Below, piece by piece: positions 27,541 to 36,387 of a DNA stretch of 64,000 nt; position 1 is the first letter of the stretch, and every line of letters begins with the position of its first letter. The notes beneath the pieces were generated by a model. The model saw only the letters and a program-made list of their open reading frames with translations, was not told the DNA's origin and searched no databases. Source of the DNA: Beijerinckia sp. 28-YEA-48 (lineage in GTDB: Bacteria; Pseudomonadota; Alphaproteobacteria; Rhizobiales; Beijerinckiaceae); the NCBI RefSeq assembly GCF_900104955.1, contig NZ_FNSI01000002.1, positions 310,001 through 374,000 of the forward strand, in the 5' to 3' direction. A program made the translations under genes and the position numbers.

Positions 27541-28461
27541 CTAGATCGGATCCCAGTTGAACTGGTCGAGATGGGAGGTAAGCTTGAAGAAGGACGGCGA
27601 CAGGGCCGGCAGCATGGTTTCGGCCAGGCTTTGCATGGTCCAGCCACCATCGTGATGCACCGAGCGGACCGCACGCGGCTGACTGATCAGGAAAATCTCA
27701 TTGCCGCGCACCTTGAAGATCTGGCCCGTGATATCCTTGGCCGCATCGCTGGTGAGAAAAGCGCAAAGCGGCGCGATCTTTTCCGGGCCCATCTTCTTCT
27801 GGAACATCGCCGCGCGCTCCTCCTCGGCCTTCGAGCGCAAGGGAACGCCCGCGACAAGCCGGCTCCAGGCTGAGGGGGCGATGCAATTGGAAGTGACATT
27901 GTAGCGCGCCATGTCAAAGGCGATGCCTGTGGACAAGCCGACGACGCCCATCTTGGCCGCCGCATAGTTTGATTGGCCGACAGCGCCCATCAGGCCGGAC
28001 GACGAGGTGAAATGTACATAGGCGCCGGAGTTCTGCGCCTTGAAATGCGGCGCGGCGGCGCGCGACACATAATAATAGCCGTAGAGATGGACCTGGATGA
28101 TCGCATCCCATTCCTCATCACTCATATTGTAGAACATGCGATCGCGCAGGAAGCCGGCATTGTTGATGACACCATCAACACGGCCAAAATGATCGAGCGC
28201 CGTCTGGATGATTTTTTCCGCGCCCTCTTTGCTCGAAATGGAATCGGTGCTAGCGGCCGCCGTTCCACCGGCGGCTTGAATTTCGCGCACGACCTCGCCC
28301 GCCACCGTGCTGTTGCTGCCGCTGCCATTGGGCTCACCGCCAAGATCATTGACGATAACGCGCGCGCCTTCCTTAGCGGCGAACAATGCGATTTCGCGGC
28401 CAATGCCCCGCCCGGCGCCCGTCACGATCACGACCTTGTTTGCGAGATTGGCGGCCTGCAT
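27541..28461 (-). CDS. Short-chain dehydrogenase, (R)-3-hydroxyacyl-CoA dehydrogenase type (HSD17B4-like)
   Basis: 306 residues. NAD site TGAGRGIGRE, NDLGG after the second strand, NNAG at about residue 100, catalytic Ser in VHFTSSSGLMG and Tyr-x3-Lys in SNYAAAKMG. The long C-terminal tail (AETMLPALSPSFFKLTSHLDQ) is typical of the branch related to the dehydrogenase domain of peroxisomal multifunctional enzyme 2. It follows the MaoC step of beta-oxidation. First gene of the run SDR-MaoC-DUF35-thiolase; a TetR-type operator candidate lies 62 bases upstream. Confidence 0.9.
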   Translation of the reverse strand: MQAANLANKVVIVTGAGRGIGREIALFAAKEGARVIVNDLGGEPNGSGSNSTVAGEVVREIQAAGGTAAASTDSISSKEGAEKIIQTALDHFGRVDGVINNAGFLRDRMFYNMSDEEWDAIIQVHLYGYYYVSRAAAPHFKAQNSGAYVHFTSSSGLMGAVGQSNYAAAKMGVVGLSTGIAFDMARYNVTSNCIAPSAWSRLVAGVPLRSKAEEERAAMFQKKMGPEKIAPLCAFLTSDAAKDITGQIFKVRGNEIFLISQPRAVRSVHHDGGWTMQSLAETMLPALSPSFFKLTSHLDQFNWDPI

Positions 28462-28522
28462 CGGCGGATGTCCTTTTAAGCCTGAGTGGCGTTCGTTGAT
28501 CCAATTTATATTAGTTGTTTTC

Positions 28523-28539
28523 CTACTTAGTCAAACAGT
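28523..28539. promoter_or_regulatory. Candidate operator shared with the upstream ligase promoter (site 1)
   Basis: CTACTTAGTCAAACAGT lies in the 144-base gap before the SDR operon. A near copy (14 of 17 bases) lies before the ligase gene at 32115-32131. The TetR gene lies between the two transcription units, so both may be its operators. This rests on two copies only. Confidence 0.4.
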
Positions 28540-28605
28540 TTTTGTCACGACCGTTCGATGCGAGGCCGAAGCTCATCGTCAGCGCGAGCTTTGCCGCAAC
28601 ACCTA

Positions 28606-29295
28606 CTAGTTTTTCAGGAGACCCGTTAGAAACAGCTGCAGCAGCGCATCGGAAATGGCGCCGCCCTGGCTCTTGTCGTTGACGTCAACGCCATGGACGA
28701 GCTTGATCATCGGCGCCAGGCAAAACATCATGGAGGCCGTGGTCAAGATATTCTGCGTCACGAGATAAGAAGGAATGTCCTTGGCTTCTCCAGCCTGGAT
28801 CAGCTCCTTGATCGTTTCATCCAGAAAATCGACGCGCTTTTGAAAGTGGCGGCTGATCAGCCATTTCAGGCGATCACTGTCGGCCAATGTCTCGCGCATC
28901 ATGATGCTCGCCAGATCGGCGTTATAGTGCGACAGCGCAATGAAGCGCCGGACGATGACACGCAGCCGATCGGACGGTTTCAAATCCCGCAGCTCGTTCT
29001 TGTCGAGCGGAAAGCGCGCATCGAGATCATGCATCAGGAAGGTGAGCGCTTCGCGCCAAAGCTGATCCTTCGAGCCAAAATGATAATGAATGATCGCTTG
29101 CGAGTAACCTGCGGCGGCGGCGATGTCGCCAGTCGAAACACCATCAAAGCCAAACTTGGCGAAGAGTTCGACAGCCGTCTGCAACAAACCGTCACGAGAA
29201 GTCCGAGACGACTGCGCGTCTTTCCGTCCGCGTTTGACGACTTTGGGCGCCTCGGCGATCTTCGGTTTAGCTTTCCGCTTCGTTGCTGCTTTCAC
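28606..29295 (-). CDS. TetR-family transcriptional regulator
   Basis: 229 residues. A basic N-terminal extension (about 30 residues rich in Lys/Arg) precedes the HTH: LLQTAVELFAKFGFDGVSTGDIAAAAGYSQAIIHYHFGSKDQLW. The C-terminal part is helical and ligand-binding, with no recognisable specificity. Such regulators commonly sense acyl-CoA in fatty acid and steroid catabolism; the position between an acyl-CoA dehydrogenase and the SDR operon supports this. Confidence 0.9.
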   Translation of the reverse strand: MKAATKRKAKPKIAEAPKVVKRGRKDAQSSRTSRDGLLQTAVELFAKFGFDGVSTGDIAAAAGYSQAIIHYHFGSKDQLWREALTFLMHDLDARFPLDKNELRDLKPSDRLRVIVRRFIALSHYNADLASIMMRETLADSDRLKWLISRHFQKRVDFLDETIKELIQAGEAKDIPSYLVTQNILTTASMMFCLAPMIKLVHGVDVNDKSQGGAISDALLQLFLTGLLKN

Positions 29296-29395
29296 GTCGA
29301 TCCCCGACTTGGCTCAGGAGGCCCGGCCAACCCCGTTCCGCTTCACCGCCGAAATCGGACTGTGCCGGATCGACCGCGATTTGCGGCATCGTGTA

Positions 29396-30514
29396 TCATA
29401 TCGCCCGCGCGATAATCTCTTTCATCACTTCACTGCTGCCCCCAGCAATCCGATCGACCCGCGCATCTACGAAAGCCCTGGCGATCGGGAAGTCTAGCAT
29501 GTACCCCCAACCACCGTGAATTTGCAGGCAGGTATCCGCGGTACGCCCCAACATTTCAGTTACCCACAACTTTCCGGCGGCCGCATCCACGCCGTCGATG
29601 TCATCGGCAAGATAACTGGCCAGTAACCGATCCACCAACGCCCGGCCAGCCAGCAGGTCCGCCTTGACTTCGGCCAGTTTGAAGCGCGTGTTTTGGAACG
29701 ACAGAAGGTTCTGGCCAAACAGTTCGCGCTGTTTGGCATAGTCCGCTGTTGTCGCCAAACAGGCCTCGGCCCGTGCCTGCGAGGAGATGCAGACGGTCAA
29801 GCGTTCGCGAATGAGTCCCTCCTTCAAGAGATCGAAGCCGCCGCCAAGACCGCCGAGAAGATCGGCCTCACCGAGCGGCACATCGCCGAAGAAGATTTCC
29901 GATGTGTCCTGCGCATGGCAGCCGATCTTTTCAAGATTCTTACCGCGCTTGAAGCCTGGCAACGTGGTGTCGACCAGGAACAGAGACAGGCGCCCGCTGC
30001 CCTCCACCTTGGCGGCGACAATCAGCACATCGGCGAGCTGCCCGTTGGAGATGAACACCTTCTGGCCACTGAGGGCATAGCCATCAGCGGTCGGCCTCGC
30101 CCGTGTCTTGATGCCGCGCAGATCGCTGCCGGCGGAAGGTTCGGTCATCGCCACGCCGGCGATCGCCTTGCCGGCCACCAGATCGGGCAGCCAGCGCTGC
30201 TTCTGCGCGGCGCTACCGTGTTTCTGGATATAGGGCGCGGCCATTTCCGAATGAATGATAAAGCCCGGCCCTGTTGCGCCCGCACGCCCCAGTTCATGGG
30301 TGACGATGGCGCTGGCGGCATAATCGGCGCCGGCGCCGCCGAATTCTTCCGAGACCGTGCAGCACAGAATGCCAGCACGACCGGCGGCCAGCCACAGATC
30401 GCGCGGCACGATGCCCTGCTGTTCCCATTGGCGGTGAAACGGGCTGATCTCGCGTTCGACAAAGCGCCGCACGTGATCCTGAAAAATCCGAAGCTCTTCC
30501 GTCTCAACCCGCAT
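29396..30514 (-). CDS. Acyl-CoA dehydrogenase
   Basis: 372 residues from the ATG at 30514, which lies inside the last codons of the ligase gene (11-base overlap). FAD-binding and substrate regions: GVAMTEPSAGSDLRGIKTRA, TAQ-like SLFLVDTTLPGF, CLQIHGGWGYMLDFPIARAF-DAR near the C-terminus. It makes the 2,3 double bond in an acyl-CoA and passes electrons to electron-transfer flavoprotein (not encoded here). Coupled to the ligase gene in one transcript. Confidence 0.92.
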   Translation of the reverse strand: MRVETEELRIFQDHVRRFVEREISPFHRQWEQQGIVPRDLWLAAGRAGILCCTVSEEFGGAGADYAASAIVTHELGRAGATGPGFIIHSEMAAPYIQKHGSAAQKQRWLPDLVAGKAIAGVAMTEPSAGSDLRGIKTRARPTADGYALSGQKVFISNGQLADVLIVAAKVEGSGRLSLFLVDTTLPGFKRGKNLEKIGCHAQDTSEIFFGDVPLGEADLLGGLGGGFDLLKEGLIRERLTVCISSQARAEACLATTADYAKQRELFGQNLLSFQNTRFKLAEVKADLLAGRALVDRLLASYLADDIDGVDAAAGKLWVTEMLGRTADTCLQIHGGWGYMLDFPIARAFVDARVDRIAGGSSEVMKEIIARAI

Positions 30515-32072
30515 TGGCGATAATCTCCGCACGCAGTTTCTGTTTCTGGACCTTGCCGACGCCGCTGAGCGGCAGCGGCTCGCTGCGAATAGTCCAACTT
30601 CTGGGGATTTTATAGCCGGCAATCAGCCCACGGCAGTGCGTCTCGAAATCCTTGGAGAGGCTGTCTTGCACATCCGGGGAGCGCACGACGACAACAGCAT
30701 GAGCCCGCTCACCCCATTTCTCATCGGGCAAGCCGACGAGCGCGCATTGCAGCACTTTTGGATGGCGCGCCAGTGCATTCTCGACTTCGAGCGAATAGAT
30801 GTTCTCACCGCCCGAGATGATCATGTCCTTGGTGCGATCATGGATTTTGATGAAACCATCCAGGTCTATGCTGCCGACATCACCAGTGTGCATCCAGCCA
30901 TTTTTTAGCACGGCGGCGGTGCCTTCCGGGTCCTCCCAATAGCCGAGCATGACGAGGGGACCACGGACGAGAATTTCTCCGGCTTCATCGGCTTTACATG
31001 TCGATCCGTCTTCGCGCACGATCTTGACTTCGGACGTCGCCATCGACTGGCCGATGCTGCGCATCCGATGAACCTTGTCGGGCGCGGGATCGTGATCTTC
31101 CGGCGCCAGGGTGACACAGGCGCCGGCCAACTCGGTCATGCCATAAAATTGGCGCAGCTTGACACCGGGCACGACCTCTTGAAGCCGCTCGATCAAGGCC
31201 GGTGTCATTGGCGCCGCGCCATATACGATCATCTTGACGCTCGACAGCAGATCCATCGCGCTGCCGCCGCTGGAAGCCTGCGCCTGCGCTTCATCAAGAA
31301 CCATCGACACCATGGTCGGCACGAGACACAGATGCGTCGGCCGATACCGCCGGATCAGATCGAGGCAGGCTTGCGGCGTAAATTGCTCCAGGAAGCAATG
31401 GGTGCCTGCGGCCAAAGTCAGAGCGCTGCCCATGCCGAAGTCTGCGAGATGAAACATCGGCATCATGTGGACGTAGATGCTGCTACGATCGAATTCGAGC
31501 GCTTGGCGCAATTCGAGAAACTCGACGCGAAGACTGGCGCTGGAAATCGCCACGCCGCGCGGCGAACCGGTCGTGCCGCCGGTGAAGAAAATGCCGGCCA
31601 CCGACTGGTCTTGCCCGGTACTCAAATCCTCGATGGCATCGGCTTCGAGAAGGCGCTCATAGCGATCGGCCTGCGGCATGTCCTCGCCGCCGGTCCAAAT
31701 CACCCGCAACGTATCAATCTCCTGGCAAACCTGTCGGACCGTTTCGGCAAAAAATGGATCGGCGATCAGCAGCTGGGAGTTGGTTTTACGAATGGCATCG
31801 CGCAGTTCGGCGGCCGCGAATCTGAAGTTGAGCGGCACCAGGATCGCGCCGGCCCACGCTGTTGCGTAGTGGATTTCGAGAAATTCGGGTCGGTTGAGCA
31901 TCAGAACGCAGACACGATCTCCAGGTTCGATACCCTCGTCCCGCAAGCCCCCCGCGATTCTTGCGACGCGATCATTCAACATAAGCCACGATATGCTCGT
32001 ATCGTTTGTCACCATGGCCAAGTGGCTCCCCGCCACCTGCCCAGCCCTCTTTAAGGCAGACGTGATACTCAT
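30504..32072 (-). CDS. Acyl-CoA ligase (AMP-forming), second copy
   Basis: 522 residues. P-loop FFTGGTTGSPRGV, RQFYGMTELAGAC, the hinge GFIKIHDRTKDMIISGGENIYSLEVE and the catalytic Lys in SGVGKVQKQKLR. It is clearly different from the ligase at 23329-24864, so the cluster may activate two substrates, or the same skeleton at two stages. The promoter region upstream (32073-32150) is AT-rich and has the second copy of the candidate TetR operator. Confidence 0.91.
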   Translation of the reverse strand: MSITSALKRAGQVAGSHLAMVTNDTSISWLMLNDRVARIAGGLRDEGIEPGDRVCVLMLNRPEFLEIHYATAWAGAILVPLNFRFAAAELRDAIRKTNSQLLIADPFFAETVRQVCQEIDTLRVIWTGGEDMPQADRYERLLEADAIEDLSTGQDQSVAGIFFTGGTTGSPRGVAISSASLRVEFLELRQALEFDRSSIYVHMMPMFHLADFGMGSALTLAAGTHCFLEQFTPQACLDLIRRYRPTHLCLVPTMVSMVLDEAQAQASSGGSAMDLLSSVKMIVYGAAPMTPALIERLQEVVPGVKLRQFYGMTELAGACVTLAPEDHDPAPDKVHRMRSIGQSMATSEVKIVREDGSTCKADEAGEILVRGPLVMLGYWEDPEGTAAVLKNGWMHTGDVGSIDLDGFIKIHDRTKDMIISGGENIYSLEVENALARHPKVLQCALVGLPDEKWGERAHAVVVVRSPDVQDSLSKDFETHCRGLIAGYKIPRSWTIRSEPLPLSGVGKVQKQKLRAEIIANAG

Positions 32073-32114
32073 GCTCGCCCCTGAACATCGTTTCTTATTG
32101 ATTAAACAGTAATA

Positions 32115-32131
32115 CTACTTATTTAACCAGT
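32115..32131. promoter_or_regulatory. Candidate operator before the second ligase gene (site 2)
   Basis: CTACTTATTTAACCAGT, 43 bases upstream of the ligase start, matches site 1 at 14 of 17 positions. A further half-site-like ATTAAACAGT lies beside it at 32101-32110. Confidence 0.4.
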
Positions 32132-32492
32132 CAATGCCAACTTAACCGGCACCAATTGGTGCTCCCTGTCCCGGGCGTTAGATCAAAGATTCAGCTCTTG
32201 AGAGGCTTCCTCTGGGCTCGCTGAAAGCCCAACAAAATTAGGCAATCGAACGCGTTCGTTAAAAGGAATAGTTCCTAAACCTCACGCCGTTCCCAGCCGG
32301 GGCCACGAACTCAAGCACCACGAATTTCCCGCGCATCGATGATAAGAAGCCTGCGGAGCATGTGAACGCCGCGATCGGAAATTGACGCCCTTCTTTACGA
32401 CGCACCTGCTGGCCCGCCTTGAGACACAGCCTGTCGTCTGATGACCGTCGCGCGCCGGTGCCATGGGGCGGATGCGTAGGCAAAGACCGTAG
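32132..32492. other. Region without a recognisable gene
   Basis: About 360 bases between the ligase promoter and the MarR remnant. The short minus-strand frames here (for example 32259-32483) show no domain. Confidence 0.5.
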
Positions 32493-32897
32493 CTAGTCAT
32501 CGGCTTTGCCGGTGTTGAAGCGACGCAGCAAGCTCGTGAAAATACGTAGGTCGGCTTCGCTCCAGCTGTCGAGAAGACGGCGAAAGACTTCGCCCTTGTA
32601 CTTGATCGCGGCGCGCATCTTGTTCGAGCCCTGATCTGTCAGGGACAGCATCACTCCGCGCTGTCAGCCGGATCGGGACGGGACTTGACGATTCCGGCTT
32701 GCTTGAGCTGCCGCACCAGGCGGCCGGCTGCGCAACGCGTCCGCGACATGGCTCGCCTGGGCGGCCCCGAAGGCGTGAAGCCATTGGACGATCTGGTAGG
32801 TCGCCGGTTGCAGATCGGCGTCGAAACTTGCGGCTATTTCAGTCGTGACCGCACGGGACGCGCTCAGCAGCGCATCGAGCTGTTGGCCAAGCGACAT
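32493..32897 (-). pseudogene. Decayed MarR-family regulator gene
   Basis: The minus strand starts MSLGQQLDALLSASRAVTTE and runs to SHVADALRS, then loses the frame. Pieces of the rest are readable in the other frames: AGRLVRQLKQAGIVKSRPDPADS and VMLSLTDQGSNKMRAAIKYK, ending FTSLLRRFNTGKADD before TAG. The part of the winged helix between VADAL and AGRLVRQL appears deleted, and at least two shifts are needed to rejoin the gene. No function is expected. Confidence 0.75.
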
Positions 32898-33085
32898 CCA
32901 GAGTCGCGGCGTCTCATTGTTCTTCTGTCAGCGGGAGGCGCCATGCGGCCGGGTGATCGCAGCCTGGTATGACAGGATCGACGTGCTGATCAACATTCGA
33001 CATTGCACACTTTTGTTCAGCGGCTCTCCTTCACTATTTCCTGCTCTCCATCGCGCCTATCCTCCGGCAGGGATCATGCTTGGTA

Positions 33086-33793
33086 TCAAGCTTTGGCGCG
33101 TGAAATACTGGTTCCGCTTAAATTCGTATGCTTGATGATGCCCTCGACTACCAAGGTGCGAATGGTGTTGATATGCGCCTCGGTGATGGCGCGAGCGCGT
33201 GGTTTATCGCCGCTAGACAGGGCTTCGATCAAGGTATCGTGCTCCTGATGCAATTCTTCCGGCCGTTCGCGCAAGACGAAGCCGAGATGAAGCAAGCGGG
33301 TCATTTCATCAATGATCTGCGATAGGGAGTTGGCCATGCGGGAGTTGCCGGAGCAGTTGGCGATCTCCATGTGAAAGGCCCGATTGGCCGCAACAAAACG
33401 GCCCTCGCTCACCGTGTCTCCGGGAACATAGCCAACGGCGCATTCGGCATTTAGAGCCTGCAGCCGGGCGGCATCGACATGGCCGCAGGCCTTTTCCATC
33501 ACCACGGGCTCGATCAACATCCGCAGCTCGAACACTTCCTTGACCGACTGCAGCGTCACTGGCGTGATCAGATGCCCAGATCGAGGAATCGGGATCACAT
33601 ATCCTTCCTGGGCAAGCTGCGACAGGGCGCGACGGATGGACGCCTTGCCAAAACCATAGAGGCCCGTCAGCCGAGCTTCGCTAACTTCCTCGCCAGGCGA
33701 AAGCTTGCACCAGACGATGTCGTGTTTGATCTGCTCAAAAGCCTCTTCGTTGAGCGATTTCTTCGGAAGACTTTCGGCGTCCGCACGCATCAT
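33086..33793 (-). CDS. GntR-family regulator, FadR/FCD type
   Basis: 235 residues from the ATG at 33793 (GGGGAA upstream). The N-terminal winged helix (LNEEAFEQIKHDIVWCKLSPGEEVSEARLTGLYGFGKASIRRAL...) is followed by an all-helical FCD ligand domain with the metal/ligand residues expected in FELRMLIEP, FHMEIANCSGN and EHDTLIEALSSGD-ARA. It is divergent from the flavoprotein operon at 33924, with a perfect palindrome in the gap, so it probably represses that operon and itself until a carboxylate ligand binds. Confidence 0.9.
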   Translation of the reverse strand: MMRADAESLPKKSLNEEAFEQIKHDIVWCKLSPGEEVSEARLTGLYGFGKASIRRALSQLAQEGYVIPIPRSGHLITPVTLQSVKEVFELRMLIEPVVMEKACGHVDAARLQALNAECAVGYVPGDTVSEGRFVAANRAFHMEIANCSGNSRMANSLSQIIDEMTRLLHLGFVLRERPEELHQEHDTLIEALSSGDKPRARAITEAHINTIRTLVVEGIIKHTNLSGTSISRAKA

Positions 33794-33872
33794 TTCCCCA
33801 GTGCAGTTTTCTGATTTTGGCGCAATAACGCCTCCGCTGCTTCCTGTCCAATGACATTTCAAATAATTTAGT

Positions 33873-33884
33873 TTGACATGTCAA
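33873..33884. promoter_or_regulatory. Perfect palindrome between GntR gene and flavoprotein operon, candidate operator
   Basis: TTGACATGTCAA is a 12-base perfect palindrome 40 bases before the ATG at 33924. Its left half is also a consensus -35 hexamer (TTGACA), so binding would block the promoter. The size and symmetry fit FCD-type GntR sites. Confidence 0.55.
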
Positions 33885-33923
33885 GAACGGTTATCTAACA
33901 CCCACGGTAGCAGGGAGGCACAG

Positions 33924-35630
33924 ATGCCCGATATTGTAACCGACGTTCTGGTGATTGGGGCTGGAGCGGCCGGAATGACCGCCGCAATCACAGCCGCCAA
34001 GGCTGGCGCGTCAGTGCTGCTCGTTGACAAGAGCCTCGTCGGCCGAGGCGGCGCGACGATCATGGCGCAGATGACTGTGGCCGCTGCCTTGGGCGAGCAG
34101 GCCGAGGACAGCTGGTCACTTCATCTCGAAGATACGCTGAAAGCCGGCCGCGGCATCTGCAATGAAGAGCTCGCCGGCATCCTGTGCCGCGAAGCGCCTG
34201 AGCGCATCCGCGAACTCGATGGCTGGAATGTCGGCTGGGCCCGCGACGCTGAGGGACGCATCAATGGCGTGCAAGCGCCCGGCCATAGCGTTCCGCGCTG
34301 CGTCTATGTCGACATTCTCAACACTGGCCCGGCTGTCGCCCAAGTTTTGCGCACCCAGGTTTCGCGCGTGCGCACGCTCAAACGCGTCAGCGGCTTGGCG
34401 ATCCGCGACCTTGTCGTTCATAACGGCCGTGTCGTCGGCGCTGTCGGCGTCAATGTGGATGATGGGCGCACGGTGACCATCAACGCCAAGGCGACCATTC
34501 TCGCCGCCGGTGGCTTGACCAAGCTGTTCCAACGCAACAGCGCCTCGACCAACATGAACGGCGATGCCTATGCGCTCGCCTTGCGCGCCGGCGCCGATCT
34601 TATCGACATGGAATTCCCGCAGTTTTTCCCCATCGGACATCTTGCGCCGCGCCTCGTCGGCATGGACCCCATCATGTGGGATCCGTTCCGCTACAAGCTC
34701 GGCGGGCGTCTGTTGAACGGACGCATGGAGGAGTTCCTCGAAAACTATGGGCTGAAAGACAGCGGTGTCTATACGGCGCCACGCGATGTGACCGCCTATG
34801 CCATCGTCAAGGAAAACGAAGCAGGACGAGGCTCGCCAGCGGGCGGTGCTTATCTGAGCTTCATGCATGTGCCGGAAGCTGATCTGCGCGCTGCTTTTGG
34901 CCCGACCATCGACGTGTTGGCGAAGAACGGCATCGATCTCACCAAGCAATGTGTCGAGGTGGCGCCTATCGCGCACTATCACATGGGCGGTGTCCGCGTC
35001 GATGGCGAGATGAAAACCTCCGTTCCTGGCCTTTACGCTGCGGGCGAGGCCGTCGGCGGCGCCAATGGCGCCAATCGCCTTTCCGGCAATGCCATTCCCG
35101 AAGCGCTGGTCTTTGGCGAGCGCGCCGGCCGCTTCGCCGCCGCCGAAGTCGGAGCGGTTCAGCAGCAGTGGGATGATCGGGCCGCAGCGGCCATTCTCAC
35201 TCAGATCGCCGAAATCAACCATCGCGCCGAAGCTGGATCCGCCAATGAAATGGCGGGAACGACCAAGCTATGGGGCGAGTTGCAGACACTGATGTGGGAA
35301 AAGGTTGGGCTGTCGCGCACGCAGGAAAGCCTGCAACAGGCACTGGAGCGGTTGCGGAGCATGCGCACGACCGATATGGCGCATGTGAAGCTCAGTCCAG
35401 GGCAGGTCTTCAACACGACGGTTGAGGAATGGTTCGAGTTGCGCAGTTCCCTCGAGGTCGCGGAAATGATCACGCTCGCGGCGCTCAATCGTCAGGAAAG
35501 CCGCGGCGCCCATCAGCGCCTCGACTATCCCGAAACCAGCACGGATTTCGAGCGCAACCAAATCCTCCGCCTCGAAGGAGCCGCCATTGCATCGCGATGG
35601 GCGCCCCTCGCCAAAGCCAAACACGTTTAG
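33924..35630 (+). CDS. SdhA/FrdA-like FAD flavoprotein with altered substrate and flavin sites
   Basis: 568 residues. N-terminal FAD fold (VLVIGAGAAGMTAAI) and the fumarate-reductase fold are clear: R287 (PRDVTAYAI), H351 (APIAHYHMGGV) and R385 (GANRLSGNAIPEALVF) match catalytic or substrate residues of FrdA/SdhA. Two differences stand out: the usual QFHPTG is QFFPIG here (F235 for the substrate-binding His), and the His that binds FAD covalently is absent (RGGATIMAQ), so FAD is probably bound loosely. No signal peptide: cytoplasmic. The start has GGGAGG 9 bases upstream. Followed by electron-carrier genes instead of sdhB/C/D. The substrate is unknown; it is unlikely to be plain succinate or fumarate. 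Confidence 0.88.
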   Translation: MPDIVTDVLVIGAGAAGMTAAITAAKAGASVLLVDKSLVGRGGATIMAQMTVAAALGEQAEDSWSLHLEDTLKAGRGICNEELAGILCREAPERIRELDGWNVGWARDAEGRINGVQAPGHSVPRCVYVDILNTGPAVAQVLRTQVSRVRTLKRVSGLAIRDLVVHNGRVVGAVGVNVDDGRTVTINAKATILAAGGLTKLFQRNSASTNMNGDAYALALRAGADLIDMEFPQFFPIGHLAPRLVGMDPIMWDPFRYKLGGRLLNGRMEEFLENYGLKDSGVYTAPRDVTAYAIVKENEAGRGSPAGGAYLSFMHVPEADLRAAFGPTIDVLAKNGIDLTKQCVEVAPIAHYHMGGVRVDGEMKTSVPGLYAAGEAVGGANGANRLSGNAIPEALVFGERAGRFAAAEVGAVQQQWDDRAAAAILTQIAEINHRAEAGSANEMAGTTKLWGELQTLMWEKVGLSRTQESLQQALERLRSMRTTDMAHVKLSPGQVFNTTVEEWFELRSSLEVAEMITLAALNRQESRGAHQRLDYPETSTDFERNQILRLEGAAIASRWAPLAKAKHV

Positions 35631-35645
35631 GGATCGGATAGGCTG

Positions 35646-35990
35646 ATGACAGAACAGGTTCCTCTTCTGGTCGCCCGTGGAACGCAAGAAACCGGCCTCC
35701 AACTTCAGGAATTCAGCATCCCCTATGTCGAGGGCATGTCGGTGCTCGATGCGCTGATGTGGATCCGTGCTCATGTCGATCCGACGTTGGCGATTCGCTA
35801 CAGCTGCATCAATGCGAACGCCTGCAAGGAATGCTCCCTCATGGTCGACGGTTCTGTCACCTATGCCTGCACCGCTCGACTGACTCCCAAGGGCGCCAAG
35901 ATCGAGCCCCTGGAGGACAAGGATGTCATCCGCGATCTGGTGACAGATATCGCGCCGTCAAAAGAGCATCTCTCCGCGATCCTCAAATAA
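35646..35990 (+). CDS. Free-standing SdhB-type 2Fe-2S protein
   Basis: 114 residues, matching only the N-terminal half of SdhB/FrdB. Cluster Cys: C54, C60, C63 and C75 (YSCINANACKECSLMVDG, then YACT), with one more residue than usual between the first two. The C-terminal domain for the 4Fe-4S and 3Fe-4S clusters is absent; the next gene encodes a ferredoxin with exactly those clusters. It starts 15 bases after the flavoprotein stop. The likely role is the first acceptor or last donor of electrons for the flavoprotein. Confidence 0.87.
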   Translation: MTEQVPLLVARGTQETGLQLQEFSIPYVEGMSVLDALMWIRAHVDPTLAIRYSCINANACKECSLMVDGSVTYACTARLTPKGAKIEPLEDKDVIRDLVTDIAPSKEHLSAILK

Positions 35991-36020
35991 TTCTGGTTCT
36001 CGCCCAAAAAGGACCTGCTT

Positions 36021-36356
36021 ATGACCTTTGTCGTCACAGATTCCTGCATCCGCTGCAAATTCCAAGACTGCCTCCAGTCATGCCCCGCGACCTGTTTTTA
36101 CGAAGGCGCCAACATGCTGGTCATCAATCCGGAAGAATGCATCGACTGCGGCGCCTGTGAGCCAGAATGTCCGGCCGAAGCGATCATGCGCGACACAGCG
36201 CCTGGCGCCGAAAAATGGGTCGAGTTCAATCGCAAATATGCCGCCCTCTGGCCCAAAATCCGCAAGCCCGGCACGGTGCCCGACGACGCCGATGACTGGA
36301 TCGGTGCAGAGGATAAGCTCGAAAACGAATTCGACCCGACGCCTGCATCACGCTAA
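36021..36356 (+). CDS. fdxA: 7Fe ferredoxin (3Fe-4S and 4Fe-4S), FdxA type
   Basis: 111 residues. Cysteines at 9, 12, 17, 21, 25, 40, 43, 46 and 50 (DSCIRCKFQDCLQSCPATC, then EECIDCGACEPECP) match the Azotobacter FdI pattern one for one. The C-terminal part (EFNRKYAALWPKI-DADDW) is also typical. Cytoplasmic low-potential carrier. It lies between the 2Fe-2S protein and the creatininase-like gene, with a dedicated reductase two genes on. Confidence 0.93.
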   Translation: MTFVVTDSCIRCKFQDCLQSCPATCFYEGANMLVINPEECIDCGACEPECPAEAIMRDTAPGAEKWVEFNRKYAALWPKIRKPGTVPDDADDWIGAEDKLENEFDPTPASR

Positions 36357-36387
36357 AGCCGGCATACTGAGCCCCGAGGAGAGAATC

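Noticed and set aside
34116..35222. A 368-codon minus-strand frame opposite the SdhA-like gene
   Set aside because: Shadow of the flavoprotein gene; no domain, no promoter context.
36028..36387. An N-terminal extension of the creatininase-like protein through fdxA
   Set aside because: The frame is open but overlaps a well-supported ferredoxin; the ATG at 36388 has a good ribosome site and the family N-terminus.
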